Shown here: piece by piece, positions 1-6,111 of the stretch
Layout of the letters: the number at the start of each line of letters is the position of its first letter
Numbering within the stretch: position 1 is the stretch's first letter
Assembly (NCBI GenBank): GCA_022701845.1
Contig: JAKONS010000067.1
Span: 1-10,396 of the forward strand
Direction of reading: 5' to 3'
DNA length: 10,396 nt
Source: Burkholderiaceae bacterium
GTDB taxonomy: Bacteria > Pseudomonadota > Gammaproteobacteria > Burkholderiales > Burkholderiaceae
The notes under the pieces: model-generated
Seen by the model: only the letters and a program-made list of their open reading frames with translations
Database searches by the model: none
Told to the model about the DNA's origin: nothing
Made by a program: the position numbers and the translations under genes

Positions 1-977
1 TCGCACTTCATGATGCCGCCGAAGATGTTCACGAGGATGGCTTCCACGTTCTTGTTCTTCAGCATGATCTTGAAGGCCTCGGTCACCTTCTCGGGGGTGG
101 CGCCGCCGCCCACGTCCAGGAAGTTGGCCGGCTCTGCGCCGTACAGCTTGATGGTGTCCATGGTGGCCATGGCCAGGCCGGCACCGTTGACCAGGCAGCC
201 GATGTTGCCGTCCAGGCTGATGTAGGCCAGGTCGAACTTGCTGGCTTCGATCTCGGCGGCGTCTTCTTCGTCCAGGTCGCGCAGGGCGACGATTTCCGGC
301 AGGCGGAACAGGGCGTTGGCGTCGAAGTTGAACTTGGCGTCCAGGGCCATCAGTTCGCCCTTGGAGTTGCAGTTCAGCGGGTTGATCTCGACCAGCGACG
401 CGTCGGTCTCCATGTAGCACTTGTAGAGCTTGGCGAAGATGTCGACCGCCTGGTCGACCGACGCGCCGGTCAGGCCGATGGCGGCGGCGATCTTGCGGCT
501 CTGCGCTTCGGTCAGGCCGGCGATCGGGTCGATCATCTCGGTGATGATCTTCTCGGGCGTGGAATGGGCCACTTCCTCGATGTCCATGCCGCCTTCGCTG
601 GAGGCGATGAAGGCGACCTTCTGGGTGCCGCGGTCGGTGACCAGCGAGACGTAGAGTTCGTTCTTGATGTCGGCGCCGTCTTCGATGTAGAGGCGGCGGA
701 CCTTCTGGCCTTCGGGGCCGGTCTGGTGCGTCTTGAGCTGCATGCCCAGGATCTCGCCGGAGATGCGCTTCACGTCCTCGATGGTCTTGGCGACCTTCAC
801 GCCGCCGCCCTTGCCGCGGCCGCCGGCGTGGATCTGTGCCTTGACGACCCATACCGGGCCGCCGAGTTTCTCAGCGGCTTCGACCGCTTCCTGCACGTTG
901 AAAGCGGGAATGCCGTTGGGGACGGGCACGCCGAACTTGCGCAAGATTTCCTTGCCTTGGTACTCGTGAATCTTCAT
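1..977 (-). CDS. sucC: Succinyl-CoA ligase (ADP-forming) subunit beta, 3' end cut by window edge
   Basis: This is the beta subunit of succinyl-CoA synthetase. With SucD it converts succinyl-CoA, phosphate and ADP to succinate, CoA and ATP in the cytoplasmic TCA cycle. The protein starts [20 protein letters not shown], the hallmark N-terminus of SucC. An ATP-grasp nucleotide-binding segment follows ([15 protein letters not shown], residues about 46-60), then [26 protein letters not shown] and NIFGGIMKC near the visible end. About 325 codons are present; the family is usually around 386-388 residues, so roughly the last 60 are missing to the left. sucD would be expected just beyond that edge. 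The ATG at 975-977 gives the canonical N-terminus; no strong Shine-Dalgarno is visible before it. The reading frame is uninterrupted. The identification is close to certain. Confidence 0.97.
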   Translation of the reverse strand, partial: MKIHEYQGKEILRKFGVPVPNGIPAFNVQEAVEAAEKLGGPVWVVKAQIHAGGRGKGGGVKVAKTIEDVKRISGEILGMQLKTHQTGPEGQKVRRLYIEDGADIKNELYVSLVTDRGTQKVAFIASSEGGMDIEEVAHSTPEKIITEMIDPIAGLTEAQSRKIAAAIGLTGASVDQAVDIFAKLYKCYMETDASLVEINPLNCNSKGELMALDAKFNFDANALFRLPEIVALRDLDEEDAAEIEASKFDLAYISLDGNIGCLVNGAGLAMATMDTIKLYGAEPANFLDVGGGATPEKVTEAFKIMLKNKNVEAILVNIFGGIMKC

Positions 978-1230
978 GAGGTCTCGCTCTTGGGGAGAAG
1001 GATGGGAGCATCGCGCCGCCGGTTCTCGTCTGCGCCGCGACCTGTTGTCGCGCGGAGGCCCCGGTGGCCTGTGGCCCGACGGCAATCCGGAAAGCCACCG
1101 AATGTATCATGGGGTTTCCCCGACGCGCGCGCCGACACACCGGCTTCATCCGGAGACATTATTCTGGCGCGCCCGCCCCGCCGCGACCGGTTTCGCGGCC
1201 CCCATCCCCCGACCCGACACGAGCACAGAC
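978..1230. other. Intergenic region between divergent sucC and argC
   Basis: These 253 bases separate the divergent starts of sucC and argC and should hold both promoters. I see no convincing promoter. A TATCAT hexamer at 1105-1110 resembles a plus-strand -10 box, and AATAAT on the minus strand near 1158-1163 resembles a -10 box for sucC. Neither has a recognisable -35 box at proper spacing. A small GGGG-TTT-CCCC hairpin lies at 1111-1121. The argC frame stays open upstream to about 976, but that translation is Arg/Pro-rich and unlike the family, so I treat the stretch as non-coding. Confidence 0.6.
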
Positions 1231-2160
1231 ATGGCCCAGATCTTCATCGACGGCGAAGCAGGCACCACCGGCCTGCAGATTCGCGAGCGCCTGCAGCAGA
1301 TGCCGCAGATCGAGTTGCTGAGCATCGATCCGGCGCGCCGCAAGGACCCGTCGGCCAAGCGCGAGCTGCTCGCGCAGGCCGACGTGGTGATCCTCTGCCT
1401 GCACGACGATGCCGCGCGCGAAACCGTGGCGATGGCCGATGCGCTGGCCGCCGAGACCGGTCGGCCCGGCCCAAAGATCATCGACGCCTCCACCGCGCAC
1501 CGGGTGGCGCCGGGCTGGGTGTACGGATTCCCCGAACTGTCGGCCGGCCAGCGCGAGGCGGTGCGCGCCGCCACCCGCATCGCCAACCCGGGCTGCTACG
1601 CCACCGGCGCCATCGCGATGCTGCGCCCGCTGATCGATGCCGGCCTGCTGCCGCCGGACCATCCGGTGGCGCTGCCGTCGGTGAGCGGATATTCGGGTGG
1701 CGGGCGGTCGATGATCGAGGCCTACGAGGCCGGCACCGCCGCGCCGTTCGAGCTGTATGCGCTGGGCCTGTCGCACAAGCACATTCCCGAGATCATGGCC
1801 AACACCGGCCTCACCCGCCGTCCGGTGTTCACCCCGTCGGTCGGCAATTTCCGCCAGGGCATGCTGGTGCAGTTGCCGCTGCACCTCGACCTGCTGCCGG
1901 GCAAGCCGAGCGCTGCCGACCTGCACGACGCGCTCGCGGCGCACTACGCGGCCAGCAATACCGAGGAGCGCTTCGTGAAGGTGCTGCCGCCCACCGAGGA
2001 CGGAAAGATGGAAGCCGAGTCGCTGAACGGCACCAACGACCTCGAACTGCGGGTGTTCCACAACACCGACCACCGGCATGCGGTGGTGGTGGCCAAGCTG
2101 GACAACCTGGGCAAGGGCGCCAGCGGTGCGGCGGTGCAGAACCTCGAATTGATTTTGTAA
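1231..2160 (+). CDS. argC: N-acetyl-gamma-glutamyl-phosphate reductase, type 2
   Basis: ArgC reduces N-acetyl-glutamyl-5-phosphate to N-acetyl-glutamate-5-semialdehyde with NADPH, the third step of arginine synthesis, in the cytoplasm. The 309-residue protein opens with an NADP-binding Gly motif ([10 protein letters not shown], residues 8-17). It has the catalytic-cysteine motif NPGCYATG (Cys122), the [10 protein letters not shown] segment (about 150-159) and the SHKHIPEI motif (181-188) that carries the active-site histidine. Length and motif spacing fit the shorter type 2 family rather than the roughly 345-residue type 1 form. The ATG at 1231 is chosen because [14 protein letters not shown] is the family N-terminus; an upstream in-frame extension is low-complexity and unlike ArgC. 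No strong Shine-Dalgarno is visible. The gene stands alone, divergent from sucC and convergent with the glutathione S-transferase gene. Confidence 0.95.
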   Translation: MAQIFIDGEAGTTGLQIRERLQQMPQIELLSIDPARRKDPSAKRELLAQADVVILCLHDDAARETVAMADALAAETGRPGPKIIDASTAHRVAPGWVYGFPELSAGQREAVRAATRIANPGCYATGAIAMLRPLIDAGLLPPDHPVALPSVSGYSGGGRSMIEAYEAGTAAPFELYALGLSHKHIPEIMANTGLTRRPVFTPSVGNFRQGMLVQLPLHLDLLPGKPSAADLHDALAAHYAASNTEERFVKVLPPTEDGKMEAESLNGTNDLELRVFHNTDHRHAVVVAKLDNLGKGASGAAVQNLELIL

Positions 2161-2161
2161 C

Positions 2162-2257
2162 CCCCCAGGCTACGCACTTCGTGTCTTCGCCTACCCCCCT
2201 GCCGGGGGCGACGCTGGCGGATCGGCGGAGCCGGTCCGCGGCGTCCCACGAGGGGGG
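2162..2257. repeat. Structured intergenic element, probably a dispersed Comamonadaceae-type repeat
   Basis: The 102-base gap between convergent argC and the glutathione S-transferase gene is nearly filled by a compact structured sequence. It begins CCCCCAGGCTACGCACTTCG, then has a small hairpin (CCCCC at 2195-2199 with GGGGG at 2204-2208), then a stronger stem at 2217-2239, and ends in CCCACGAGGGGGGG. From memory, modules with the same order and near-identical wording (CAGGCTACGCACTTCGTGTCTTCGCC..., CGGCGGAGCCGGTCCGC) recur between genes in Acidovorax/Variovorax-like genomes. That recollection, not a search, is the ground for calling it a dispersed repeat. Only one copy is seen in this window. 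Confidence 0.55.
2217..2239. terminator. Strong hairpin between convergent genes, candidate bidirectional terminator
   Basis: Bases 2217-2226 (GCGGATCGGC) pair with 2230-2239 (GCCGGTCCGC) across a GGA loop. This gives a 10-bp stem with a single G-T wobble. It sits 57 bases past the argC stop and just past the stop of the gene on the other strand. There is no T-run after it on either strand, so it is not a canonical intrinsic terminator. Its placement between convergent ends still suggests a role in transcript ending or 3'-end stability. Confidence 0.4.
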
Positions 2258-2262
2258 GTGGG

Positions 2263-2871
2263 TTACCTGGGCGGGGCGGTGAGGGCGAACGAGGGGGTGC
2301 GCGCTTCGAACGATGCCAGCCAGTCCGCCAGTGCGGGGAACTGGGCTCTCCAGGCGCCGGCGAAACGCAGATCCAGGTAACCCAGCGCACAGGCCAGGGC
2401 GATCTCGCCGGCGTCGGGCGTGCCGGTCTTGGGCACCGCATAGCGCTCGGCGGCGAAGGCCAGGGCGCGGTCCATCTTGCCGCGCTGGTGGTCGAGCCAG
2501 CTCTGCACCCGGTGCTCCTCTGGCCGGTAGCGGGCCTCGTACACCTGCAGGATGGCGGCGTCGGTCAGGCCGTCGGCCAGGGCCTGCTGGCGCAATACCG
2601 CGAAGCGCTGCGGGCCGGCCGGGAACAGGCCGGCTTCGGGCGCCATGTCGTGCAGGTATTCGACGATGACCCGCGAATCGAACAGCGCCTCGCCGTCCTC
2701 CAGGATCAGCGCGGGGATCTTGCCCAGCGGGTTCTGCTGGCGCAGGCTGTCCTCGGGATCGGTGGTGTCGGCCAGCACCACCGAGATGCGGTCGGCCAGA
2801 CCCGCCACCTCGGCGGCGATGCGGGCCTTGCGGCCGAACGGGGAAAAGGGCGATGAGCGGAGGATGAGCAT
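2263..2871 (-). CDS. Glutathione S-transferase family protein
   Basis: A 202-residue cytosolic GST-fold protein. The N-terminal thioredoxin-like domain (about 1-78) starts MLILRSSPFSPFGRKARIAA and has the cis-proline glutathione-binding segment NPLGKIPAL (Pro53) and the FDSRVIVEYL motif (64-73) that contacts the gamma-glutamyl group. The helical C-terminal domain contains GEIALACALGYLDLRF, which fits the conserved N-capping region of GSTs. The usual catalytic position falls in a Ser-rich stretch (Ser6, Ser7, Ser10) instead of the cysteine of beta-class enzymes. The start is the ATG at 2869-2871; no clear Shine-Dalgarno precedes it. It begins 24 bases after the citryl-CoA-lyase-like gene on the same strand, so it is probably the last gene of that operon. 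The substrate cannot be read from the sequence. Confidence 0.88.
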   Translation of the reverse strand: MLILRSSPFSPFGRKARIAAEVAGLADRISVVLADTTDPEDSLRQQNPLGKIPALILEDGEALFDSRVIVEYLHDMAPEAGLFPAGPQRFAVLRQQALADGLTDAAILQVYEARYRPEEHRVQSWLDHQRGKMDRALAFAAERYAVPKTGTPDAGEIALACALGYLDLRFAGAWRAQFPALADWLASFEARTPSFALTAPPR

Positions 2872-2895
2872 CGTTTCATTGTGCCCGTGCCGCCA

Positions 2896-3744
2896 TCAGC
2901 CCTGCGGCGGCACCGGGCGCGGGGGCTGCCCGGTATAGGCGGGGATCACGGTGCGCGGCAGCGGGCCCTTGTTGCGGCCGCCCTGCTGCGTCTGCTCCCA
3001 GGCGTGCGCCAGGATGCCGACCGAGCGCGACAGGCAGAACAGCCCGCGCGCCAGCTCCGCCGGGAAACCCAGCTCGGCATAGACCACCGCGGTGGCGCCG
3101 TCGATGTTCATCGGGATGCGGCGGCCGCCCTTGCGCGCGGCCATGGCGTCTTCCACCGCGCGGCCGATGTCGGCGAAGCGGCCCGAGACCTCGCCGCGCG
3201 CCGCGGCGGCGTCCACCAGCGCCAGCAGCGGCGCGGTGCGCGGGTCGACCGGATGGAAGCGGTGGCCGAAGCCCGGCACGAACTTGCCGTGCTCGGCGAT
3301 GCAGGCGTCCAGCCCGGCCTCGACCGCCTCGGCCGCCGGCGTGCCGGCATCGATGCGCGCGGCGATGTCGCGGTACAGGCCCACCGCCTGCTCGCCGGCG
3401 CCGCCGTGCACGTCGCCCAGCACGTTGACCGCGCTGGCCATGGCGTTGTTCAGGCCGATGCCGCAGGTGGCCGCCATGCGGGCGATGGCGATGCTGGGCG
3501 CCTGCGGGCCGTGGTCGACCGCCGACATCAGCACCGTGTCGAGCAGCCGCGCCTGCGTCGGCGTGGGCAGCTCGCCGCGGGTCATCAGCCAGATCATCTG
3601 CGCCAGGCCGACACCGCCGGAGATCAGCTCCTGCACCGGATAGCCGCGGTAGCGGATGACGCCCGGCTGCATGTCGATGATGTCGGTGGCCCACCAGTTC
3701 TCGGCGGCCTGCAGGTCGGCGGATTTTTCGCGTGCATCGCTCAT
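2896..3744 (-). CDS. Short citrate-synthase-fold enzyme, citryl-CoA lyase type
   Basis: A 282-residue member of the citrate synthase superfamily, much shorter than true citrate synthase (about 430 residues) and close in size to stand-alone citryl-CoA lyases. The N-terminus carries the family motif GVIRYRGYPVQELI (28-41). All three catalytic positions of citrate synthase are kept: His113 in DVHGGAGE, His161 in PGFGHRFHPVDPR, and Asp215 in MNIDGATA. The C-terminal segment RSVGILAHAWEQ is also typical. The likely reaction is cleavage of citryl-CoA, or a related 3-hydroxy-3-carboxyacyl-CoA, to acetyl-CoA (or homologue) plus a 2-oxoacid; the reverse condensation is also possible. The ATG overlaps the CoA-transferase stop as ATGA, and GGGAAG lies 5 bases upstream, so the two are probably translationally coupled. 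The tail is Pro-rich. The fold is sure, the exact substrate is not. Confidence 0.85.
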   Translation of the reverse strand: MSDAREKSADLQAAENWWATDIIDMQPGVIRYRGYPVQELISGGVGLAQMIWLMTRGELPTPTQARLLDTVLMSAVDHGPQAPSIAIARMAATCGIGLNNAMASAVNVLGDVHGGAGEQAVGLYRDIAARIDAGTPAAEAVEAGLDACIAEHGKFVPGFGHRFHPVDPRTAPLLALVDAAAARGEVSGRFADIGRAVEDAMAARKGGRRIPMNIDGATAVVYAELGFPAELARGLFCLSRSVGILAHAWEQTQQGGRNKGPLPRTVIPAYTGQPPRPVPPQG

Positions 3745-4961
3745 GTGATCTTCCCGTCGTGGAGGGCGGCGATGTCCTCGGCGCCATAGCCGAGCTCGCG
3801 CAGGATGTCGTGGTTGTGCTGGCCGAGCGTCGGCGGCGGCGTGTCCACCGTCGGCGCCTGGCCGTCGAGCTTGAAGCCGGTGCGCATCACCCGCACGTCG
3901 CGGCCCACGCCGGGCACGTCGGCGAAGTTCGCCACCAGGCCGCGGTCGGCGATCTGCGGATGCTCCAGCGCCTGCGGCACGGTGAACACCGGCCCGGCCG
4001 GCACGCCGGCGGCGTTGAGCGCCTTCCACCAGTGGTCGGCCGACTGCGCGGCCAGGGCCGATTCGAGTTCGGCGGTGAGCGCGGCGCGGTGCGCCAGCCG
4101 GCCCTGGCGGGCGGCGAAGCGCGGGTCCTCGGCCAGCGCCGGCCGGCCGACGACGCGGCACACCGCCTCGAACTGCTCCTGCTTGTTGGCGGCGATGTTG
4201 AGCAGGCCGTCGCCGGTGCGAAAGCTGCCCGACGGGCTGGCGGTGACGTTGTCGTTGCCCATCGGCTTCGGCTCGCGGCCGGCCACCAGGTGGTTCGACA
4301 CCGCCCAGCCCATGGTGGCCATCGCGGCTTCGAGCATCGACACGTCGATGAAGCTGCCGCCGGTGCGCTGACGGTCGGCCAGGGCGCCGGCCACCGCCAT
4401 CGCCGCGGTGAGCCCGCCGATGGTGTCGGCCACCGGATAGCCGACCCGGTAGGGCGCGGTGTCGGCCGCGCCGGTGATGCTCATCATCCCGGACATGCCC
4501 TGGATGATCTGGTCGTAGGCCGGCAGGTCGCGCAGCGGGCCGTCCTGGCCGAAGCCGGAGATGGCGCAGTAGATGAGCTTCGGCTGGTGCTCCAGCAGGC
4601 TGTCGTAGCCCAGGCCCAGGCGCTGCATCACGCCGGGGCGGAAGTTCTCGACCAGCACGTCGGCGGTGGCGACCAGCTTGCGGAACACCTCCTTGCCGCG
4701 CGCCTGCTTCAGGTCGAGCGTGATCGAGCGCTTGCCCGGGTTCTGCGCCAGGAAGGAGGCGCCCATGAAGGCCTGGTTCAGGGCGGCGTCGGCGCCGAGC
4801 TGGCGGGCCAGGTCGCCGCCGTGGCGGGCCTCGACCTTGATGACGTCGGCGCCCATGTGGGCCAGCTGGTGGCAGGCGAAGGGGCCGGCCAGCACGTTGG
4901 TCAGGTCGAGCACCCGCACGCCATGCAGCGGACGGCTCGGGGGTCGGGTGGTGTCGTTCAT
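3741..4961 (-). CDS. CaiB/BaiF (class III) CoA-transferase
   Basis: A 406-residue class III CoA-transferase, a cytoplasmic enzyme that moves CoA between carboxylic acids, often with succinyl-CoA as donor. Seen: GVRVLDLTNVLAGPFA (14-29), GADVIKVEARHGGD (37-50), NPGKRSITLDL (74-84), ADVLVENFRPGVMQRLG (100-116), and PVADTIGGL, whose Asp179 aligns with the catalytic Asp169 of formyl-CoA transferase (alignment by eye). Length matches the family. The start at 4959-4961 gives a short polar leader before the first conserved strand; no strong Shine-Dalgarno is seen. It follows the binding-protein gene by 19 bases and overlaps the lyase-like gene by 4 bases. The context suggests it activates the acid delivered by the transport system so that the next enzyme can cleave it. 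The family is certain; the substrate is unknown. Confidence 0.94.
   Translation of the reverse strand: MNDTTRPPSRPLHGVRVLDLTNVLAGPFACHQLAHMGADVIKVEARHGGDLARQLGADAALNQAFMGASFLAQNPGKRSITLDLKQARGKEVFRKLVATADVLVENFRPGVMQRLGLGYDSLLEHQPKLIYCAISGFGQDGPLRDLPAYDQIIQGMSGMMSITGAADTAPYRVGYPVADTIGGLTAAMAVAGALADRQRTGGSFIDVSMLEAAMATMGWAVSNHLVAGREPKPMGNDNVTASPSGSFRTGDGLLNIAANKQEQFEAVCRVVGRPALAEDPRFAARQGRLAHRAALTAELESALAAQSADHWWKALNAAGVPAGPVFTVPQALEHPQIADRGLVANFADVPGVGRDVRVMRTGFKLDGQAPTVDTPPPTLGQHNHDILRELGYGAEDIAALHDGKIT
3750..3755 (-). promoter_or_regulatory. Ribosome binding site for the citryl-CoA-lyase-like gene
   Basis: The minus strand reads GGGAAG, 5 bases before the ATG at 3742-3744 and inside the end of the CoA-transferase gene. 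It is the clearest Shine-Dalgarno in this operon. It decides the start at MSDAREKS against the longer open frame, which continues upstream to 4161 with an Arg/Ala-rich translation that has no family character. Confidence 0.65.
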
Positions 4962-4980
4962 CGGAAGGGGTGCTTCGGGT

Positions 4981-5991
4981 TCAGTCGGCCTTGGCGCCGG
5001 AGGCCTTCACCGCCGCGCCCCAGCGGGCGTTCTCGGACTTGATCAGCGCGCCGAGCTCGGCCGCGCTGCCGCCGCGCACCGTGGTGCCCTCTTCCTGCAT
5101 GCGGGCGATCAGCGCCGGCTTCTTCAGCGCGGCGTTGACCGCGTGGTTGAGCTCCTCGACCACCGGCGCCGGCGTGCCGGCCGGTGCCACCAGCGCCTTC
5201 CAGTCCTCGGCGACGAAGCCGGCATAGCCGGATTCGGCCACGGTGGGCACCTCGGCCAGCGCCGGAATGCGCTGCGCCGAGGTCACCGCCAGCGCGCGCA
5301 GCTTGCCGCCCTTGATCATCTGCAGCACGCTGGGCGGGGTGGCGACGTAGAAATCGGTCTGGCCGCCGATCAGGTCGGTGATGGCCGGGCCGGCGCCCTT
5401 GTAGGGCACGTGGGTGAGCTTGATGCCGGCGCGGCGCGCGAACATCTCGCCGGCGATGTGGCCGACGGTGCCGGTGCCGGGCGAGGCCATGTTCAGCGCC
5501 TGCGCGCTGCCGCGGGCCTTCAGGTCGGCCAGGGTCTTCACCGGCGACTCGGCACGCACCACGATCACCACCGGCTGCGAGGCCAGCAGGGCCACCGGCG
5601 CCAGGTCCTTCTGCGGGTCGAAGGGCAGCTTCGAATACAGCGAGGGATTGATCGCCAGGTTGGCGGTCTGGCCGGTGCCGAGGGTGTAGCCGTCGTTCCT
5701 GGCCTTGGCGACCATGTCGAGGCCGATGTTGCCGCCGGCGCCGGGGCGGTTGTCGACGACGAAGCTCCACTGCGTGGCCTGGGTGACCTCGGCCATCACC
5801 AGGCGGGTGAGCACGTCGGTGCCGCCGGCCGGCGGGAACGGCACCACCAGGCGCACCGCCTGGTTGGGATAGGCCGATTGCGCGCCGACGGCGGCAGCGC
5901 CCAGCAGCAGCGCGGCGCCCAGGAGGCGGCGGCCGAAGGACGCCGACAACGGCGACGCGAGGGAAAAGGAGCTGAACTGGATGCGGAGCAT
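4981..5991 (-). CDS. Bug/TctC-family periplasmic substrate-binding protein
   Basis: A 336-residue extracytoplasmic solute receptor of the Bug (Bordetella uptake gene)/TctC family, which binds carboxylates or other small organics in the periplasm. The N-terminus has a signal peptide: an Arg pair (21-22), then the hydrophobic LLGAALLLGAAAVGA, with cleavage likely around residue 38-40 before YPNQAVRL. Family motifs are VPFPPAGGTDVLTR (50-63) and VVDNRPGAGGNIG (78-90), with later HVPYKGAGPAITDLIGGQTDF. It is first in the minus-strand operon, with its own promoter and a divergent IclR gene. No membrane components (TctA/TctB) are encoded in the window, so it must use a transporter encoded elsewhere, or it may act in sensing; such orphan receptors are common in Burkholderiales. 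The start at 5989-5991 is preceded by no clear Shine-Dalgarno. The ligand is unknown; a carboxylate is inferred from the neighbours. Confidence 0.93.
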   Translation of the reverse strand: MLRIQFSSFSLASPLSASFGRRLLGAALLLGAAAVGAQSAYPNQAVRLVVPFPPAGGTDVLTRLVMAEVTQATQWSFVVDNRPGAGGNIGLDMVAKARNDGYTLGTGQTANLAINPSLYSKLPFDPQKDLAPVALLASQPVVIVVRAESPVKTLADLKARGSAQALNMASPGTGTVGHIAGEMFARRAGIKLTHVPYKGAGPAITDLIGGQTDFYVATPPSVLQMIKGGKLRALAVTSAQRIPALAEVPTVAESGYAGFVAEDWKALVAPAGTPAPVVEELNHAVNAALKKPALIARMQEEGTTVRGGSAAELGALIKSENARWGAAVKASGAKAD

Positions 5992-6043
5992 GGGTGTTTG
6001 TCTCGAGTGAACACGTCCAGCGCTATCGGTCGGAAATCAAAGA

Positions 6044-6058
6044 TAGAACGCTGTTTTA
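6044..6058. promoter_or_regulatory. Candidate IclR-type operator
   Basis: TAGAACGCTGTTTTA is a 15-base quasi-palindrome centred on 6051 with symmetric TA, AAC and GTT, TA positions. Known IclR-family operators are often about 15-bp imperfect palindromes. It lies in the AT-rich island between the binding-protein gene and the divergent IclR gene, and covers the transcription start predicted for the minus-strand promoter. A repressor bound here would block that operon. The motif itself is not one I can match to a named regulator. Confidence 0.45.
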
Positions 6059-6061
6059 ACT

Positions 6062-6090
6062 ATGTTATTTTTCGGGCGGGAGAATGTCAA
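6062..6090 (-). promoter_or_regulatory. Sigma70-type promoter of the Bug/CoA-transferase/lyase operon
   Basis: On the minus strand a perfect -35 box TTGACA (6085-6090) is followed after exactly 17 bases by TAACAT (6062-6067), which matches 4 of 6 consensus -10 positions. Transcription would start near 6055, about 64 bases before the ATG of the binding-protein gene. This is the best promoter match I found in the window. It stands out because the surroundings are so GC-rich. Confidence 0.65.
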
Positions 6091-6098
6091 CCCGCCCG
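6073..6098. repeat. Perfect 8-bp inverted repeat flanking the -35 box
   Basis: CGGGCGGG (6073-6080) and CCCGCCCG (6091-6098) are exact reverse complements separated by 10 bases. The TTGACA -35 box of the minus-strand promoter lies in that 10-base spacer. There is no T-run downstream of the repeat on either strand, so it is not an intrinsic terminator. It also falls just before the IclR start codon, so it could form a hairpin in that gene's 5' leader, or be a second protein-binding site. Confidence 0.6.
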
Positions 6099-6111
6099 CA
6101 ACGCCCCACCC

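Noticed and set aside
1105..1110. TATCAT as an argC -10 promoter box
   Set aside because: It matches 5 of 6 consensus positions, but no -35 box is found at 16-18 bases upstream and it is 120 bases from the start codon.
976..1230. In-frame N-terminal extension of argC
   Set aside because: The extension is Arg/Pro-rich and unlike ArgC; the conserved N-terminus begins at the ATG at 1231.
564..2282. 572-codon plus-strand open frame across sucC and argC
   Set aside because: It runs antisense to sucC and out of frame through argC; the translation is Arg/Pro/Ala-rich with no family features. It is a GC-rich shadow frame.
2259..2384. 12-bp inverted repeat TGGGTTACCTGG (2259-2270) / CCAGGTAACCCA (2373-2384)
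   Set aside because: The arms are exact, but one lies in the GST coding sequence and the other over its stop codon. A match of this length is expected a few times by chance among all positions in 10 kb, and nothing else supports function.
2896..4161. 421-codon version of the citryl-CoA-lyase-like gene
   Set aside because: The extra upstream part lies inside the CoA-transferase gene in another frame and has no family similarity; a Shine-Dalgarno and the ATGA overlap place the start at 3744.
3732..5042. 436-codon plus-strand open frame opposite the CoA-transferase
   Set aside because: The translation is His/Gly/Ala/Arg-rich without conserved motifs, while the minus strand encodes an intact CaiB/BaiF protein over the same span.
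6073..6098. Intrinsic terminator at the GC inverted repeat
   Set aside because: The T-run lies upstream of the stem on the plus strand and reads as A on the minus strand, so neither orientation has the required U-tract.
4666..6111. Long plus-strand extension of the IclR frame
   Set aside because: It is the antisense shadow of the binding-protein and CoA-transferase genes; the regulator begins at 6112 with a normal N-terminus.
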